In this document: positions 8,533 to 17,162 of the stretch, one piece after another
Numbering within the stretch: position 1 is the stretch's first letter
Layout of the letters: each line of letters starts with the position of its first letter
Assembly (NCBI GenBank): GCA_965247505.1
Contig: OZ252020.1
Location: forward strand, 992,001 to 1,056,000
Source of the DNA: CAIYRG01 sp965247505
Lineage (GTDB): Bacteria > Pseudomonadota > Alphaproteobacteria > Micropepsales > Micropepsaceae
DNA length: 64,000 nt
Direction of reading: 5' to 3'
Notes under the pieces: model-generated
What the model saw: the letters and a program-made list of their open reading frames with translations, nothing else
Told to the model about the DNA's origin: nothing
Database searches by the model: none
Made by a program: the position numbers and the translations under genes

Positions 8533-9637
8533 CTTGCCTATCCGGTTAACGCCCATGACCGCTACATGTAGGGTGTCGCCACTCTCCCGAGTAAAGCTCG
8601 GCATAGGTTGGAGCAGAGGTGTCGCCCGCGATGCCGAGCAATGAGCGGAAGGCGTTGAACGGGTAGAACCGCCTGTTGAAGCGGAAGGTGAACTCGTTGA
8701 GGTAGGCTTGTAGGTGCTGGTGGCTAACGCCGTGGTGGATCCCGATCAGCCACGTCTTCAGGTTGGCGAAAACCAGATGGATGATCGGCAGGTATTGCTC
8801 GGCAACCTCTGGATCACCACACTCGGCAACAGCGAAGTGCTCATAGTCGCGCTTACCGAGGCCAGCATAGCCGCTCCAATCGTCAGTAACGATCAGCGAT
8901 CCCGGCGCGACGGTGCTCTCGACGAACCCACAGAGCGACTCGGCGCTACGGTCGAGCACGACGGCGAGCCGAACGCGTCCGGCATAGCGTCCGTCTTTCC
9001 GGTTGTCGAGCTTGGTGCCCGGCTTTCGATGACGCACCTCGATGGCACAGGAGACGGGAACCTTGTGGTGAACACCACGGCCTTCCCCACGCGTTCGCCC
9101 GCCAACCCAGGTTTCGTCCACCTCAACATGGTTCTTGGGCTGTCCACCGATCCTGTCTTGGTTGGGCCGCACCATGCCCGAGCGGAGCTTGTGGAGAATT
9201 TGAAAGGCCGTCTCGTAGCGCGAAAGACCAAGTTGCCGCTGAAACTGCACGGCGGACATGCCGGGCGTCTGACTGGCGACCAGATAAGCGGCCCAGAACC
9301 AGACGTTCAGCGGAGTGTGGCTACGCTCCATCACTGTTCCCACCGTCAGCCCGGTGTTCTGGCGGCACTTGCGGCAGCGCAGGACGCCAGGGCGGTTTTC
9401 AAAGTGGAACGGCTCTCCCGCCGTGCCGCAGTGCGGGCAGGCAAAGCCGTCTCCCCAGCGGGCTTTCTCCAGGTAGGCGGCGCAGGCCGCATCATCGGGG
9501 AAAAGTCGCTGGAACTCGGGTAGCGAATGCGGGAATGGGAGATCGGCGCGGTCGAGAACATCCATGGCGCGCTCCCCTATATCAGGTTTGCGCCCATTCT
9601 AGCCCTAGTGGGTGTGGGTGTAAACCGGATAGGCAAG
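8533..9637 (-). mobile_element. IS1595-family element, copy 1
   Basis: 1105-bp complete element with ends CTTGCCTATCCGGTT and an 8-bp target duplication CCTCGTTG (8525-8532 and 9638-9645). It carries one transposase gene on the minus strand. It is nearly identical to copy 2 at 31951-33057. Confidence 0.95.
8546..9565 (-). CDS. IS1595-family transposase
   Basis: 339 residues. Residues about 43-70 form an N-terminal zinc ribbon (CPHC...CRKC). The DDE-type core (ISXO2-like) includes NHVEVDETWVGGR with the first Asp, VTDDWSGYAGL with the second, and a late HQHLQAYLNEFTFRFNRR block holding the third acidic residue. It catalyses cut or copy of the surrounding element. It differs from the copy at 32025 by only three residues seen: CPHC versus CLHC, RDYEHF versus RGYEHF, and QYLPII versus QSLPII. 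It appears intact. Confidence 0.95.
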   Translation of the reverse strand: MDVLDRADLPFPHSLPEFQRLFPDDAACAAYLEKARWGDGFACPHCGTAGEPFHFENRPGVLRCRKCRQNTGLTVGTVMERSHTPLNVWFWAAYLVASQTPGMSAVQFQRQLGLSRYETAFQILHKLRSGMVRPNQDRIGGQPKNHVEVDETWVGGRTRGEGRGVHHKVPVSCAIEVRHRKPGTKLDNRKDGRYAGRVRLAVVLDRSAESLCGFVESTVAPGSLIVTDDWSGYAGLGKRDYEHFAVAECGDPEVAEQYLPIIHLVFANLKTWLIGIHHGVSHQHLQAYLNEFTFRFNRRFYPFNAFRSLLGIAGDTSAPTYAELYSGEWRHPTCSGHGR

Positions 9638-11560
9638 CCTCGTTGATCCGCCCCTTTTCTTCAAGCGCCACAGTAAGAGTAGCGGACGGATCGCCCTGGG
9701 CCTTGAGCTCGGCTTCAAGGTCACCGAGTTGCTTAGTGGTCTCCGTGATTTCCTCGCGCAGTTTGATAATCTGCGCCGTAGCGGTCTGGTGCGCCCCCAG
9801 CTTTTCGAGAACGGCATCACGGGAGGTCCTGGCCTGCTTGAACTTTTCGGCCCACGTCGTCTCTGCATCCGTGAGCGCGGTCCGTTTGGCGGCCAAATCA
9901 GAGCGCAGCGCCTTCAACCCAGTCTCGAACGCCGCATAGAGATCGCGATAGCGCCGCCGCACTTCGTCAACATCGCCCTTGAGCTTAGTGGAAAGTTCAC
10001 GTTCGCTGAGCAATTCGGTAGCGGCTGATTTGAACTCCTGAATGATTTGGTCGGCATGTTTAGATGCCTGCGCGAGTTTTGTGTCGAAGTCGTTTGCCTT
10101 TTCGAAGTGGTCCACAACCTCCTGATCTTCGGGGGACAAAGTGGGAAGCGTCTTTTCCAGCGCTTCGACGCGCTGCTTCACAGAATCCCTACTCGTTGTG
10201 AGTTTGCGCAGTTGCGATTGAAGCTGCCAGTTGCTGGTAACGGCCCGGATCGCCGCCCTGACGCGATCCTTTGCAGCCTCGATATCCGCGGCAAGTCGGT
10301 CATCTTCCCGCTTGTAGTCGGGGTTCACGAATTGAAGCAGATCGGAGAGTTGCGCGCGCCTGCCGGCCTGCTTGCCGATCTCCGCGAGTTCGCCCTGGCT
10401 GTAGACTACCGCAGAGAATAGACTGCGTAGCTCCCTGACGTTAACTGTTTGTGTAGTCCCGGTCGGATAGGTGATCTCCGGCTGATGGGCAGTGGCCGGT
10501 CCGCGCACAATCGTAAAGACTGCGTTGTCCTGCACGATCTTCAGTGAGACGTGACCGCCCTTCGAAATGAACGTGTCACTGAGGAGGTCGCACATCCGCT
10601 CTGTACCGGAGTAGTGATCACGTGGGGCGTCGTTGCAACTCCGGCCCAGTCCAAATGCAACGTATTCCAGGAAGGAGCTCTTGCCGCTCCCGCGCCCGCC
10701 GATGACAGCATTGAACTCGGGACTGACGGTCAATGCCGTGGACTGAAGGATCGTCGAGCCTTCGATCTCGGCCGCGGCGACAACAAGCGACGGGAGGTTG
10801 GGTGATTCAATCCGGATTCGCGAACGGTGGCCGAGAAAGGCTTGCCGGATCGCTTCAGCCGTCGGCTCGGCGAGTTTGATCCAGGTGTTGTTCTGGCGGA
10901 GATTAGAGTAGTCCGCTGAACGGCTGTCGGAGGTCGGAAGCGGATAAATCTCGCGGAGCGACCAAGTCTTGTCGGTCCCGGACAGGCGTGTTTGGTTCTT
11001 TGGACTGAGCGTGTCTACCGTCTGCGCCCGGTCGAGATAACCGCCGACATAGGGCATGCGCCGGAAATCTCCGTGCCCGCCGTCTGTCAGCACCGTATGG
11101 TTGTTACCCTGAGAGACATTGGGCAATACGACGTACCTGCCGCGCAGGTCTTCGAGCTCATCGAGGAGTTTGGCGATATCCGGATAGAGACAGGTGAGCT
11201 GCGTAATTAGGCCCGACAGCGCTCAGTTTGTCGAGATTGGCATATGCGATCCCGAGTTTGCCTTGCGCCTGCTCACGCCACTGCTCGGAGAGATCGGCAT
11301 CGAAGATGATCAGGCATTGTTTGCCGCCGCTGGCGGTGAGTTCCATGCCTGGAAAGAACCACAAATCGAAATCCGGGTCCGTTTGCCTGCGATCCTCGAT
11401 CGCTCTCTGCACGTAGGGCACCATGACCATCTCGTGATGATCTGTCAGCGCGACCGCCCGTAGGCCTACGGTGACGCATTGTTCAACGAAGACCTTCGCC
11501 CACTCGGCACGCGCAGCGTCGACATCCGCAGCCGTCGCCAGTACACCCGTCTCACTGGCC

Positions 11561-11741
11561 GCCTCGCCGAAATCCGCATGCGCATGCCCTCAGCGGATGT
11601 ACCGGCGGCACGAACATCTCCCGTAAACGACGGCGCCGTTCGCGGACGTAATCCTTGACGATGGTCTGGCCGCCGGTGAAGCCATGCTCATCGCGAAGTC
11701 GCTCGAATATCCGCTTTGCCGTGTGGCGCCGCTTACGGTGA
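11561..11741 (-). pseudogene. IS21 istA fragment
   Basis: Minus-strand sequence gives AKRIFERLRDEHGFTGGQTI and REMFVPPVHP, internal IstA transposase segments closely related to the istA at 53.3 kb. A frameshift lies near 11580. It forms the junction that removed the start of the TrlF gene. Confidence 0.8.
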
Positions 11742-11861
11742 ACTGTTGAAATAACGGAAAGGATTGTGCATCGGCAGAGGCTACGGGAGCTTCATTCCCG
11801 GCTCAAGCCGATTTGCTTTGACACTGCCTTCAGCATGCCCACACAGTTAGTCTGGCAATGC
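11742..11861 (-). mobile_element. IS6 subgroup A end fragments
   Basis: 11742-11815 is the left end of a subgroup A IS6 element: the start of the transposase MHNPFRYFNS on the minus strand plus its leader. 11840-11861 is a degenerate right end (CAGTTAGTCTGGCAATGCC). The elements themselves are gone. Confidence 0.7.
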
Positions 11862-11915
11862 CGTTAGTGTGACGGCACCTTCCTAAGGCCTTGAACTAGG
11901 AAATTCCGTAGCGAC

Positions 11916-13001
11916 TTAAGCCAGACGCAGATCTGATTTCATCGCATCACCGATTATGGACGCTGCGGGATCACACTGCCGACAATAATCGGGCGGTTCA
12001 GGTCCTGCGGGGGCCACCGTTTCATTTTCGAGTGGTTGTCCATCAGCTTGGACGGTTAGTTGTCGGAGTCGGCTATTGAGCTGGCGAAGGGTCATAACCA
12101 GCATGGCGCCGCGGGCACCAAAGTATTGGCAGTTGATCGCTGCCAAGGCTTGCCCGCTTCGTAGTGCCGCGACAACCTCACCCTTTCGCAGGTTCTTAAG
12201 CCCGTTTGCACCTTGTGAGCCAATTTGATGGATCAGGGCTGCTGTACACCAATCGCCCGACCCCGCTGCGTCAACCAGTGTGTTGACTTCGAAGGCATCG
12301 AGTTGCGTCCAGCGATTGCGCCAGCGAAAACACAAACCCGCTTCCCCTTGCGTCTCCACAACAAGTTTCGGCGAGGGCGCGACGGCCAAATCGGGTACGT
12401 GACCCAATCGATCCTGCGAATACTTCAGTATGTGACAGAGATCGACGGCACTTTGAATTTTTTCCTCATCACCAATCGAAGAAGGTTCGAAAACGACGAG
12501 CGCGCCTTTTTTGCGCGCAGTCTTGGCCAACCGAAGTGCGCCGGGTGAAACCCGATCGAAGTAGTACACCTTCGGATGCTGACCGCTATCGCGGAGCGCC
12601 TCGGCATCCCGAAGTGTTATGGGGCGGTGTCGGGGCAACCAGGAACCACACTCGGGACACGTCAGGGAGAAACGATGGACTTGACGGCCATCTCTGTCGG
12701 TGACAAAGCGCTGAATCACGATGGGTGTTTGCACCGCCGATTCATGACTCACGAAACGGGTATCGACTCCGCCCGCACTGAGCTCTTTGCGGATAAACGC
12801 ACCGGAGACGTCGTCGCCCAGTCGAGCGACGGGAGTCGTGGCCCATCCCAGCCATGTAAGGATCGCCATGACGTTGCCACAAGAACCGCCAGTGGTTGCA
12901 AACTCTCCCATCTCCGTTGCGACGATGTCCATCGCGACGAGTCCCGTGCCCCAACACCGCAAACCTGCCGCTTTCTTGATTGTTAGGCCATCGCGCGTCA
13001 T
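11916..13001 (-). CDS. PfkB-family sugar/nucleoside kinase (operon gene 5)
   Basis: 361-residue member of the PfkB/ribokinase family, which phosphorylates a sugar or nucleoside hydroxyl with ATP. The substrate side shows GGSCGNVMAILTWLG (residues about 38-52) and VARLGDDVSGAFI. The ATP/anion-hole motif is VDAAGSGDWCTAA (about 243-255), where the Asp of GSGD is the catalytic base. It carries a family-atypical CPEC pair (about residue 115) and a 40-residue polar tail. The ATG at 13001 overlaps the upstream stop (ATGA), so the two genes are coupled. It is the last gene of a five-gene operon; the substrate is unknown and may be supplied or handled by the operon's PRTase and SIS-HAD proteins (inference). 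Confidence 0.8.
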   Translation of the reverse strand: MTRDGLTIKKAAGLRCWGTGLVAMDIVATEMGEFATTGGSCGNVMAILTWLGWATTPVARLGDDVSGAFIRKELSAGGVDTRFVSHESAVQTPIVIQRFVTDRDGRQVHRFSLTCPECGSWLPRHRPITLRDAEALRDSGQHPKVYYFDRVSPGALRLAKTARKKGALVVFEPSSIGDEEKIQSAVDLCHILKYSQDRLGHVPDLAVAPSPKLVVETQGEAGLCFRWRNRWTQLDAFEVNTLVDAAGSGDWCTAALIHQIGSQGANGLKNLRKGEVVAALRSGQALAAINCQYFGARGAMLVMTLRQLNSRLRQLTVQADGQPLENETVAPAGPEPPDYCRQCDPAASIIGDAMKSDLRLA

Positions 13002-14107
13002 GACTCCCATTCGCCCCGTATCCACATGGAATACATCTCGCACTCTACCTCGCCCGTCACTTCGGGATCACTGTAAACCGCAGTCTCGACATAGGGAATA
13101 CCAACTTTCATGCGTGAGCCATTGATCACGCCGTAGCGATGGTCGTAGCAGGCGAGCAGTGCGCCGACAGACAGCAACTTCGATGACAACGGTGACACAA
13201 AGGCCTTGCAACCATCAAGCTCTTCGAGCGCGCGTCTGTATCGATCCATTGCTCCGAAGAGCTGTTTGTAGGCTTCGAATGGATTGAATTCCGTGGCCCT
13301 CAGTATGTTTGAGGGCTCAATCTGAAAGTCCTCAAATAGGATCACGCGATGCTCCGTAATGATATCATCACCACGTCGCGGATTCCTCGATGGGAAAGGT
13401 ATAACCGGACAAATTTCATCCGGGTCGAGCCGACTCTGAATAAGATGTAGACGATCGCTTTGCCGCTCGCCCAGCACAGGAAACCATACGCGAGGGACGT
13501 GCTCGGAAGTCTGTTCGGTCAGGTGCCCAGAGAATCCGACCACGGTTGTCATTTCGTCCATGAGACTGCCAAAGGCTTGTAAGTCGGTCTTGACACTTTC
13601 CGCAGTCACCACATGCAGATTCGTGTCCTTGAGGCTTGTGGCGGCCTGTTGATCCAAATCGTGTAATAACTTGGCGATGGCCGTCAGCGCGACCATGCGT
13701 GGCATTGCGCTGATGTCGACGATGACGTCGTCGTATTCCAGCAAATTTCCCGCCTCTCCGATCACTCGGCGCGTGCTTTGCGAGGTGGCATTGGAGTAGG
13801 CTGCGCCCCCGATATTGATCGCCAGTTCGCGAATCGCCGCTTCACCGATGATGGGTCTCAATCCGTCGCGATTGGTTTGTGTGAGTTGCTGACGAAACTC
13901 ACTGTCTTCCAAGCCGTTGTCGAAGGCCATCAACCACACCCTCGGTTGCGCGCCGAGATCGGTGATGCGTCGCAGTGCCTCCAATGCCCGCGGATCGAAC
14001 CCGCGCCCCAAAACAAACAGTAGAGTACGCTCGCGTGTCGCCAGATGGGTGCGCCAGAATTTATCAAACTCCCCACCTGCTGCCAGCACGTACGGATCCC
14101 AACGCAT
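12998..14107 (-). CDS. Unrecognised Rossmann-like protein (operon gene 4)
   Basis: 369 residues, no family I can name. Alternating strand-helix pattern: TLLFVLGRGFDPRALEALRR near the N-terminus, DVIVDISAMPRMVALTAIAK around residue 150, and a late FVSPLSSKLLSVGALLACYDHR block. The first segment looks like a nucleotide- or CoA-type binding loop and the last like a ligand- or phosphate-binding turn (SPLSSK). The ATG at 14107 is preferred; a TTG at 14128 would overlap the ATPase gene by eight bases. Its stop overlaps the PfkB start. Position between an AAA+ ATPase and a kinase suggests a sensor or effector domain (inference). Confidence 0.6.
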   Translation of the reverse strand: MRWDPYVLAAGGEFDKFWRTHLATRERTLLFVLGRGFDPRALEALRRITDLGAQPRVWLMAFDNGLEDSEFRQQLTQTNRDGLRPIIGEAAIRELAINIGGAAYSNATSQSTRRVIGEAGNLLEYDDVIVDISAMPRMVALTAIAKLLHDLDQQAATSLKDTNLHVVTAESVKTDLQAFGSLMDEMTTVVGFSGHLTEQTSEHVPRVWFPVLGERQSDRLHLIQSRLDPDEICPVIPFPSRNPRRGDDIITEHRVILFEDFQIEPSNILRATEFNPFEAYKQLFGAMDRYRRALEELDGCKAFVSPLSSKLLSVGALLACYDHRYGVINGSRMKVGIPYVETAVYSDPEVTGEVECEMYSMWIRGEWES

Positions 14108-14120
14108 GGTCGTAACCGCG

Positions 14121-16025
14121 CTAGACAAGTTCGTTCACCTCCCCGTGGGAGTCTAACGCGGCACCGCGTTCCATCCACCCGTTGAGTTCCACCAAAGTTT
14201 TGGCACGCCAACCGCCATAGCCGAGCGGAAGATTGAATTGCACGCATAACAGCCGATTCAGATAGAACAGCATAATGGACTTGCCACCGTGTTGACGATC
14301 GATGCTGGGAATCAACAAGTTGTGTGCGACCAACGATGTGAGCACATCACGCAATTTGACTAAGTGTTTGATTTCTTCATCGCCACTGTCGATCAGTGTC
14401 TTTCTATCGCTCATCGTGACCGCGAAACCGGTAACACCCGGCACGTATGGGGCTGTGGGCCTAAAGGTTTGCGCACGACTGAACGCTGCGAAGCCTGCCA
14501 GCAGTTGCTTCGCGGCACTCCCTTGTGGCAAGCGCCGAATAAGCGTTTCCCAGCGCTGTTTTGCGACTTGCCGAATGATGGCGTCTTGCCGATCCGTTGA
14601 CAGCGGGTTCGGTGTGTCGCGAGGACCGCGAATCTTCGCAGCAATTTCCGCGAACAGCTCCCCTGCCACTTCGAGGTACTGATCGACATTGGACGAAGAG
14701 ACGACGGCCAGTGCATCGCGACCGAAATAGACAGGCGCTTTTAGTTCCGTACGGAGAAAATGCTCGGCAGCTCGCTCCGTGCCTTTGGCGAGTTTGTCAA
14801 ACTCATTTTCGGTCAAGGCGTCGAATGAAAAGGTACTTTGGCGGCGGTTGAGATCGCGGTGCACGAGCACCTCAGTGAGGCGCCATTGCACCGCCCGCTT
14901 GACGGGAGTACCGGTAAACCCTGTGGCATGGTCGATCCAACGAGAGTAACGCTCAGAGTCACCGACTGCATTGGCGATGCGGGAACGAATGGTCCCGCAC
15001 GCGGCGTCGTAGATGCCGTCCCAATTCGCCGCATCGTCGTGTTCAGCAATCACGGAGTAAAAGTCGCGATCCTCAAATCCTTCCGCTTTGGCTGCCCGTA
15101 AATTGGCGATCTGCTCGACGAACTTGGCATACGTCTTGGTGCGTGTTCCCGCCCATCGTCTTTCAAGTTGAATCACGCCTTCGTAATCGCGTGCCTCCAA
15201 GGCACCCTCGGACAGTAGGTCACGATGATTCAGTGCTTCCAGTCGTTCTGCCACCCAGATGCCGCAGTTTTCGCGCGCATTCGTGATCAGCTCCGTAAGA
15301 CGCATCCGTTGTTCCGGCGCCAATGCCTGTAGTTCGTCCAGCAACAGCACGCGTTTGAGCGTGACTAGCCCGTTGATGTCCGTGATCGAGGATTGTGCAA
15401 ACCATTTGAGTCCGTCCAACCGCGCGTGACCGCCGACCGGCACCGATTGCTCGCCGAGGTCGTCCATGCGCTCGTAGAAGCCGTTTTCGATCTCGGAAGC
15501 CCAGTGAAACAGCTGCTCACCCGTGGCACGCGCCGGTATGGTCACCGCCGATTCCGGCGCCCATTCTATGTGAATCGTATCAAGATCGTCTGGAAAAATG
15601 CGGCCGCTACGCTCAAGCAGGGCGCGCAATACAGCGATCACGATCCGGGAATTAAGCAGTTCCCGGAATAGGCTATTACCTCGATCGTACTCGGTGAGAT
15701 CGCGATATTCTGTGGTAAACACCACCATCGTGCCAAGGATTTCTGGTCCTTGCTCGCTGATGGCACCAGCAGCCATCAAACCGTCATGCGTGGACTTTAC
15801 CTGCGAATGATCAATCAGATTGCGGGTCAGCTGCAACGGTCGCGGCGTCAGCAAGCGCAGGAACGTTGTTTTACCTCCGCCGGGGGCGCTTCGCAGGAAC
15901 ACCAAGCCGCCCCAGGGATTATCCATGTTCCGAACCAGCTCCAGGGCACCAGAACCGAACAGCTTGACGAATTCCTCGTCGTTGACCGATCGTTGCGATG
16001 CGCGAATGCGGAACGGATTACGCAT
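14121..16025 (-). CDS. AAA+ ATPase, ORC/Cdc6-like (operon gene 3)
   Basis: 634-residue P-loop ATPase. Walker A is SAPGGGKTTFLRLL (residues about 46-59) and Walker B is VLLLDELQAL (about 226-235). The arrangement, with a strand directly before the P-loop and a long helical C-terminus, resembles the STAND/ORC-Cdc6-like ATPases of bacterial conflict systems. The C-terminal third (about 430-634) has no recognised domain and may include a winged helix. The ATG at 16025 lies two bases after the PRTase stop; the longer frame upstream only overlaps that gene. Likely the switch that senses a trigger and controls its operon partners (inference). Confidence 0.75.
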   Translation of the reverse strand: MRNPFRIRASQRSVNDEEFVKLFGSGALELVRNMDNPWGGLVFLRSAPGGGKTTFLRLLTPRPLQLTRNLIDHSQVKSTHDGLMAAGAISEQGPEILGTMVVFTTEYRDLTEYDRGNSLFRELLNSRIVIAVLRALLERSGRIFPDDLDTIHIEWAPESAVTIPARATGEQLFHWASEIENGFYERMDDLGEQSVPVGGHARLDGLKWFAQSSITDINGLVTLKRVLLLDELQALAPEQRMRLTELITNARENCGIWVAERLEALNHRDLLSEGALEARDYEGVIQLERRWAGTRTKTYAKFVEQIANLRAAKAEGFEDRDFYSVIAEHDDAANWDGIYDAACGTIRSRIANAVGDSERYSRWIDHATGFTGTPVKRAVQWRLTEVLVHRDLNRRQSTFSFDALTENEFDKLAKGTERAAEHFLRTELKAPVYFGRDALAVVSSSNVDQYLEVAGELFAEIAAKIRGPRDTPNPLSTDRQDAIIRQVAKQRWETLIRRLPQGSAAKQLLAGFAAFSRAQTFRPTAPYVPGVTGFAVTMSDRKTLIDSGDEEIKHLVKLRDVLTSLVAHNLLIPSIDRQHGGKSIMLFYLNRLLCVQFNLPLGYGGWRAKTLVELNGWMERGAALDSHGEVNELV

Positions 16026-16027
16026 TT

Positions 16028-17152
16028 CTACTGGTACCGTCGATGCCGGCTGACGCGCGGGAACAACCCAAGCACGTCGTGCACGTCTTCCGCCCACAGC
16101 AGATACACCGAATTGTTCGGCGTGTTGTGATTGAGAACGATAGGCAAGCGGCCATCCGCGTATCCGAATCGCGTGGTTGTACCACCGATGGCGCCATGCT
16201 CGTCGTCGGCTGTTGAGTCGAAATACTTGGGATTGCTTAGCAGGTCAAACAGCGCCCGCTCCTTGCACGAGTCCAAACGCGTCGCACCGCTGAGCCGAAA
16301 AACCACATGCAGCTCAATTGTGCCTTTGGCGAATGTGAGTGTGTTTAGTGACGCTTGAATATGTTTGATCGCTTGTTCGGATGCGATGTAAATCACTACC
16401 AACACACGTACGCCTTCGTTGGCGATGCACTCGCCAAGGCCGTCTGTTTTCTCCAATTCCGAGATGATTCTGGGGATCTTGGCCTCCCATTGATTGGGTG
16501 CTTCCCCTTGGCGAATGTAGCTTGTACCACTTGCTGAAAAGTCATCGAGCAGAACCACGTATTTGAACACAGCATGGTCTGTGCTCGGCACTTCGCCAAG
16601 GATACTGGCAAGGTCTTTTTTGAGCTTCCCGCGCAGATCGCCGGCTTTCGTGTGCGACACGTCGTAGGCGTGAAAGACCTGCTCGTGGGAAATCGTCTGT
16701 GGATTCACACGCCGGAATCGATCAGTACGGGCGCCGTCGCTTAAGCCGAGCACTAGTGTCTGACGCAACCGGCACCGATATGCAGTCGAATTCGCGATGG
16801 CCTTAACCCGATAACTGGGTGTGATCTTTTCGTCTGCTGCGGCATCACTGAACAATATGGGTCGCACGATCGTCGGAAACGCGAGGTCGACCAGCTGGTT
16901 CATTTCGTCGTCAGATATAAAGATGAGTCGATGCCGCACAAAGTTGTATGCCACATCGCGCTCTTCACCGTCAGAGAACTGACGCAGCCAGAGCGCCAGA
17001 CTCTCAAGAAAGCGCCGCCCAGGCGTAAACTGTTGATACTGGTCGTACTTGTAAGCGGCGAGAACTTCGAGCCGCGCTCGTTCACGAGCCTTGGCCTCAT
17101 CGTCCCAACCCATGATTTTGGCTAGCAGGTTTTCAGCAAGCTCTTTCTTCAT
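16028..17152 (-). CDS. Phosphoribosyltransferase-like protein (operon gene 2)
   Basis: 374 residues. The strand-loop YVVLLDDFSASGTSYIR (about 198-214) is a PRPP-binding loop of type I phosphoribosyltransferases (two acidic residues, then SGT). It is the hallmark of the PRTase group found in bacterial conflict operons. The N-terminal 100 residues are helical (AKIMGWDDEAKARERARLEVL) and include HRLIFISDDEMNQLVDLA, possibly a winged helix. Later segments GVRVLVVIYIASEQAI and IELHVVFRLSG continue the alpha/beta core. The ATG at 17152 lies 10 bases after the SIS-HAD stop. Expected chemistry is transfer to or from PRPP, or binding a phosphoribosyl ligand; the actual substrate cannot be told. Confidence 0.7.
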   Translation of the reverse strand: MKKELAENLLAKIMGWDDEAKARERARLEVLAAYKYDQYQQFTPGRRFLESLALWLRQFSDGEERDVAYNFVRHRLIFISDDEMNQLVDLAFPTIVRPILFSDAAADEKITPSYRVKAIANSTAYRCRLRQTLVLGLSDGARTDRFRRVNPQTISHEQVFHAYDVSHTKAGDLRGKLKKDLASILGEVPSTDHAVFKYVVLLDDFSASGTSYIRQGEAPNQWEAKIPRIISELEKTDGLGECIANEGVRVLVVIYIASEQAIKHIQASLNTLTFAKGTIELHVVFRLSGATRLDSCKERALFDLLSNPKYFDSTADDEHGAIGGTTTRFGYADGRLPIVLNHNTPNNSVYLLWAEDVHDVLGLFPRVSRHRRYQ

Positions 17153-17162
17153 GCAGCGGGGC

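Larger units (their letters stand above)
7722..11560 (-). pseudogene. trlF: TrlF-type PHP/AAA ATPase, disrupted
   Basis: Remains of a large minus-strand gene of the TrlF family, which couples an N-terminal PHP (metal phosphoesterase) domain to an SMC/RecF-like ATPase and occurs in defence islands. From 11560 down: a PHP part with TDHHE and FPGMELTASGG; a one-base frameshift near 11200; the Walker A loop IGGRGSGKSSFLEY near 10690; a long coiled coil (about 10.2-9.7 kb); then the signature and Walker B part (SEGQRAAALLF, LIIDQPGGDLDN) at about 8.1-7.9 kb. An IS1595 element (8533-9637) interrupts the coiled coil, and joining across one target copy restores the frame exactly. The first part of the PHP domain is missing and replaced by an IS21 scrap. 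The gene is therefore dead. Confidence 0.8.
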
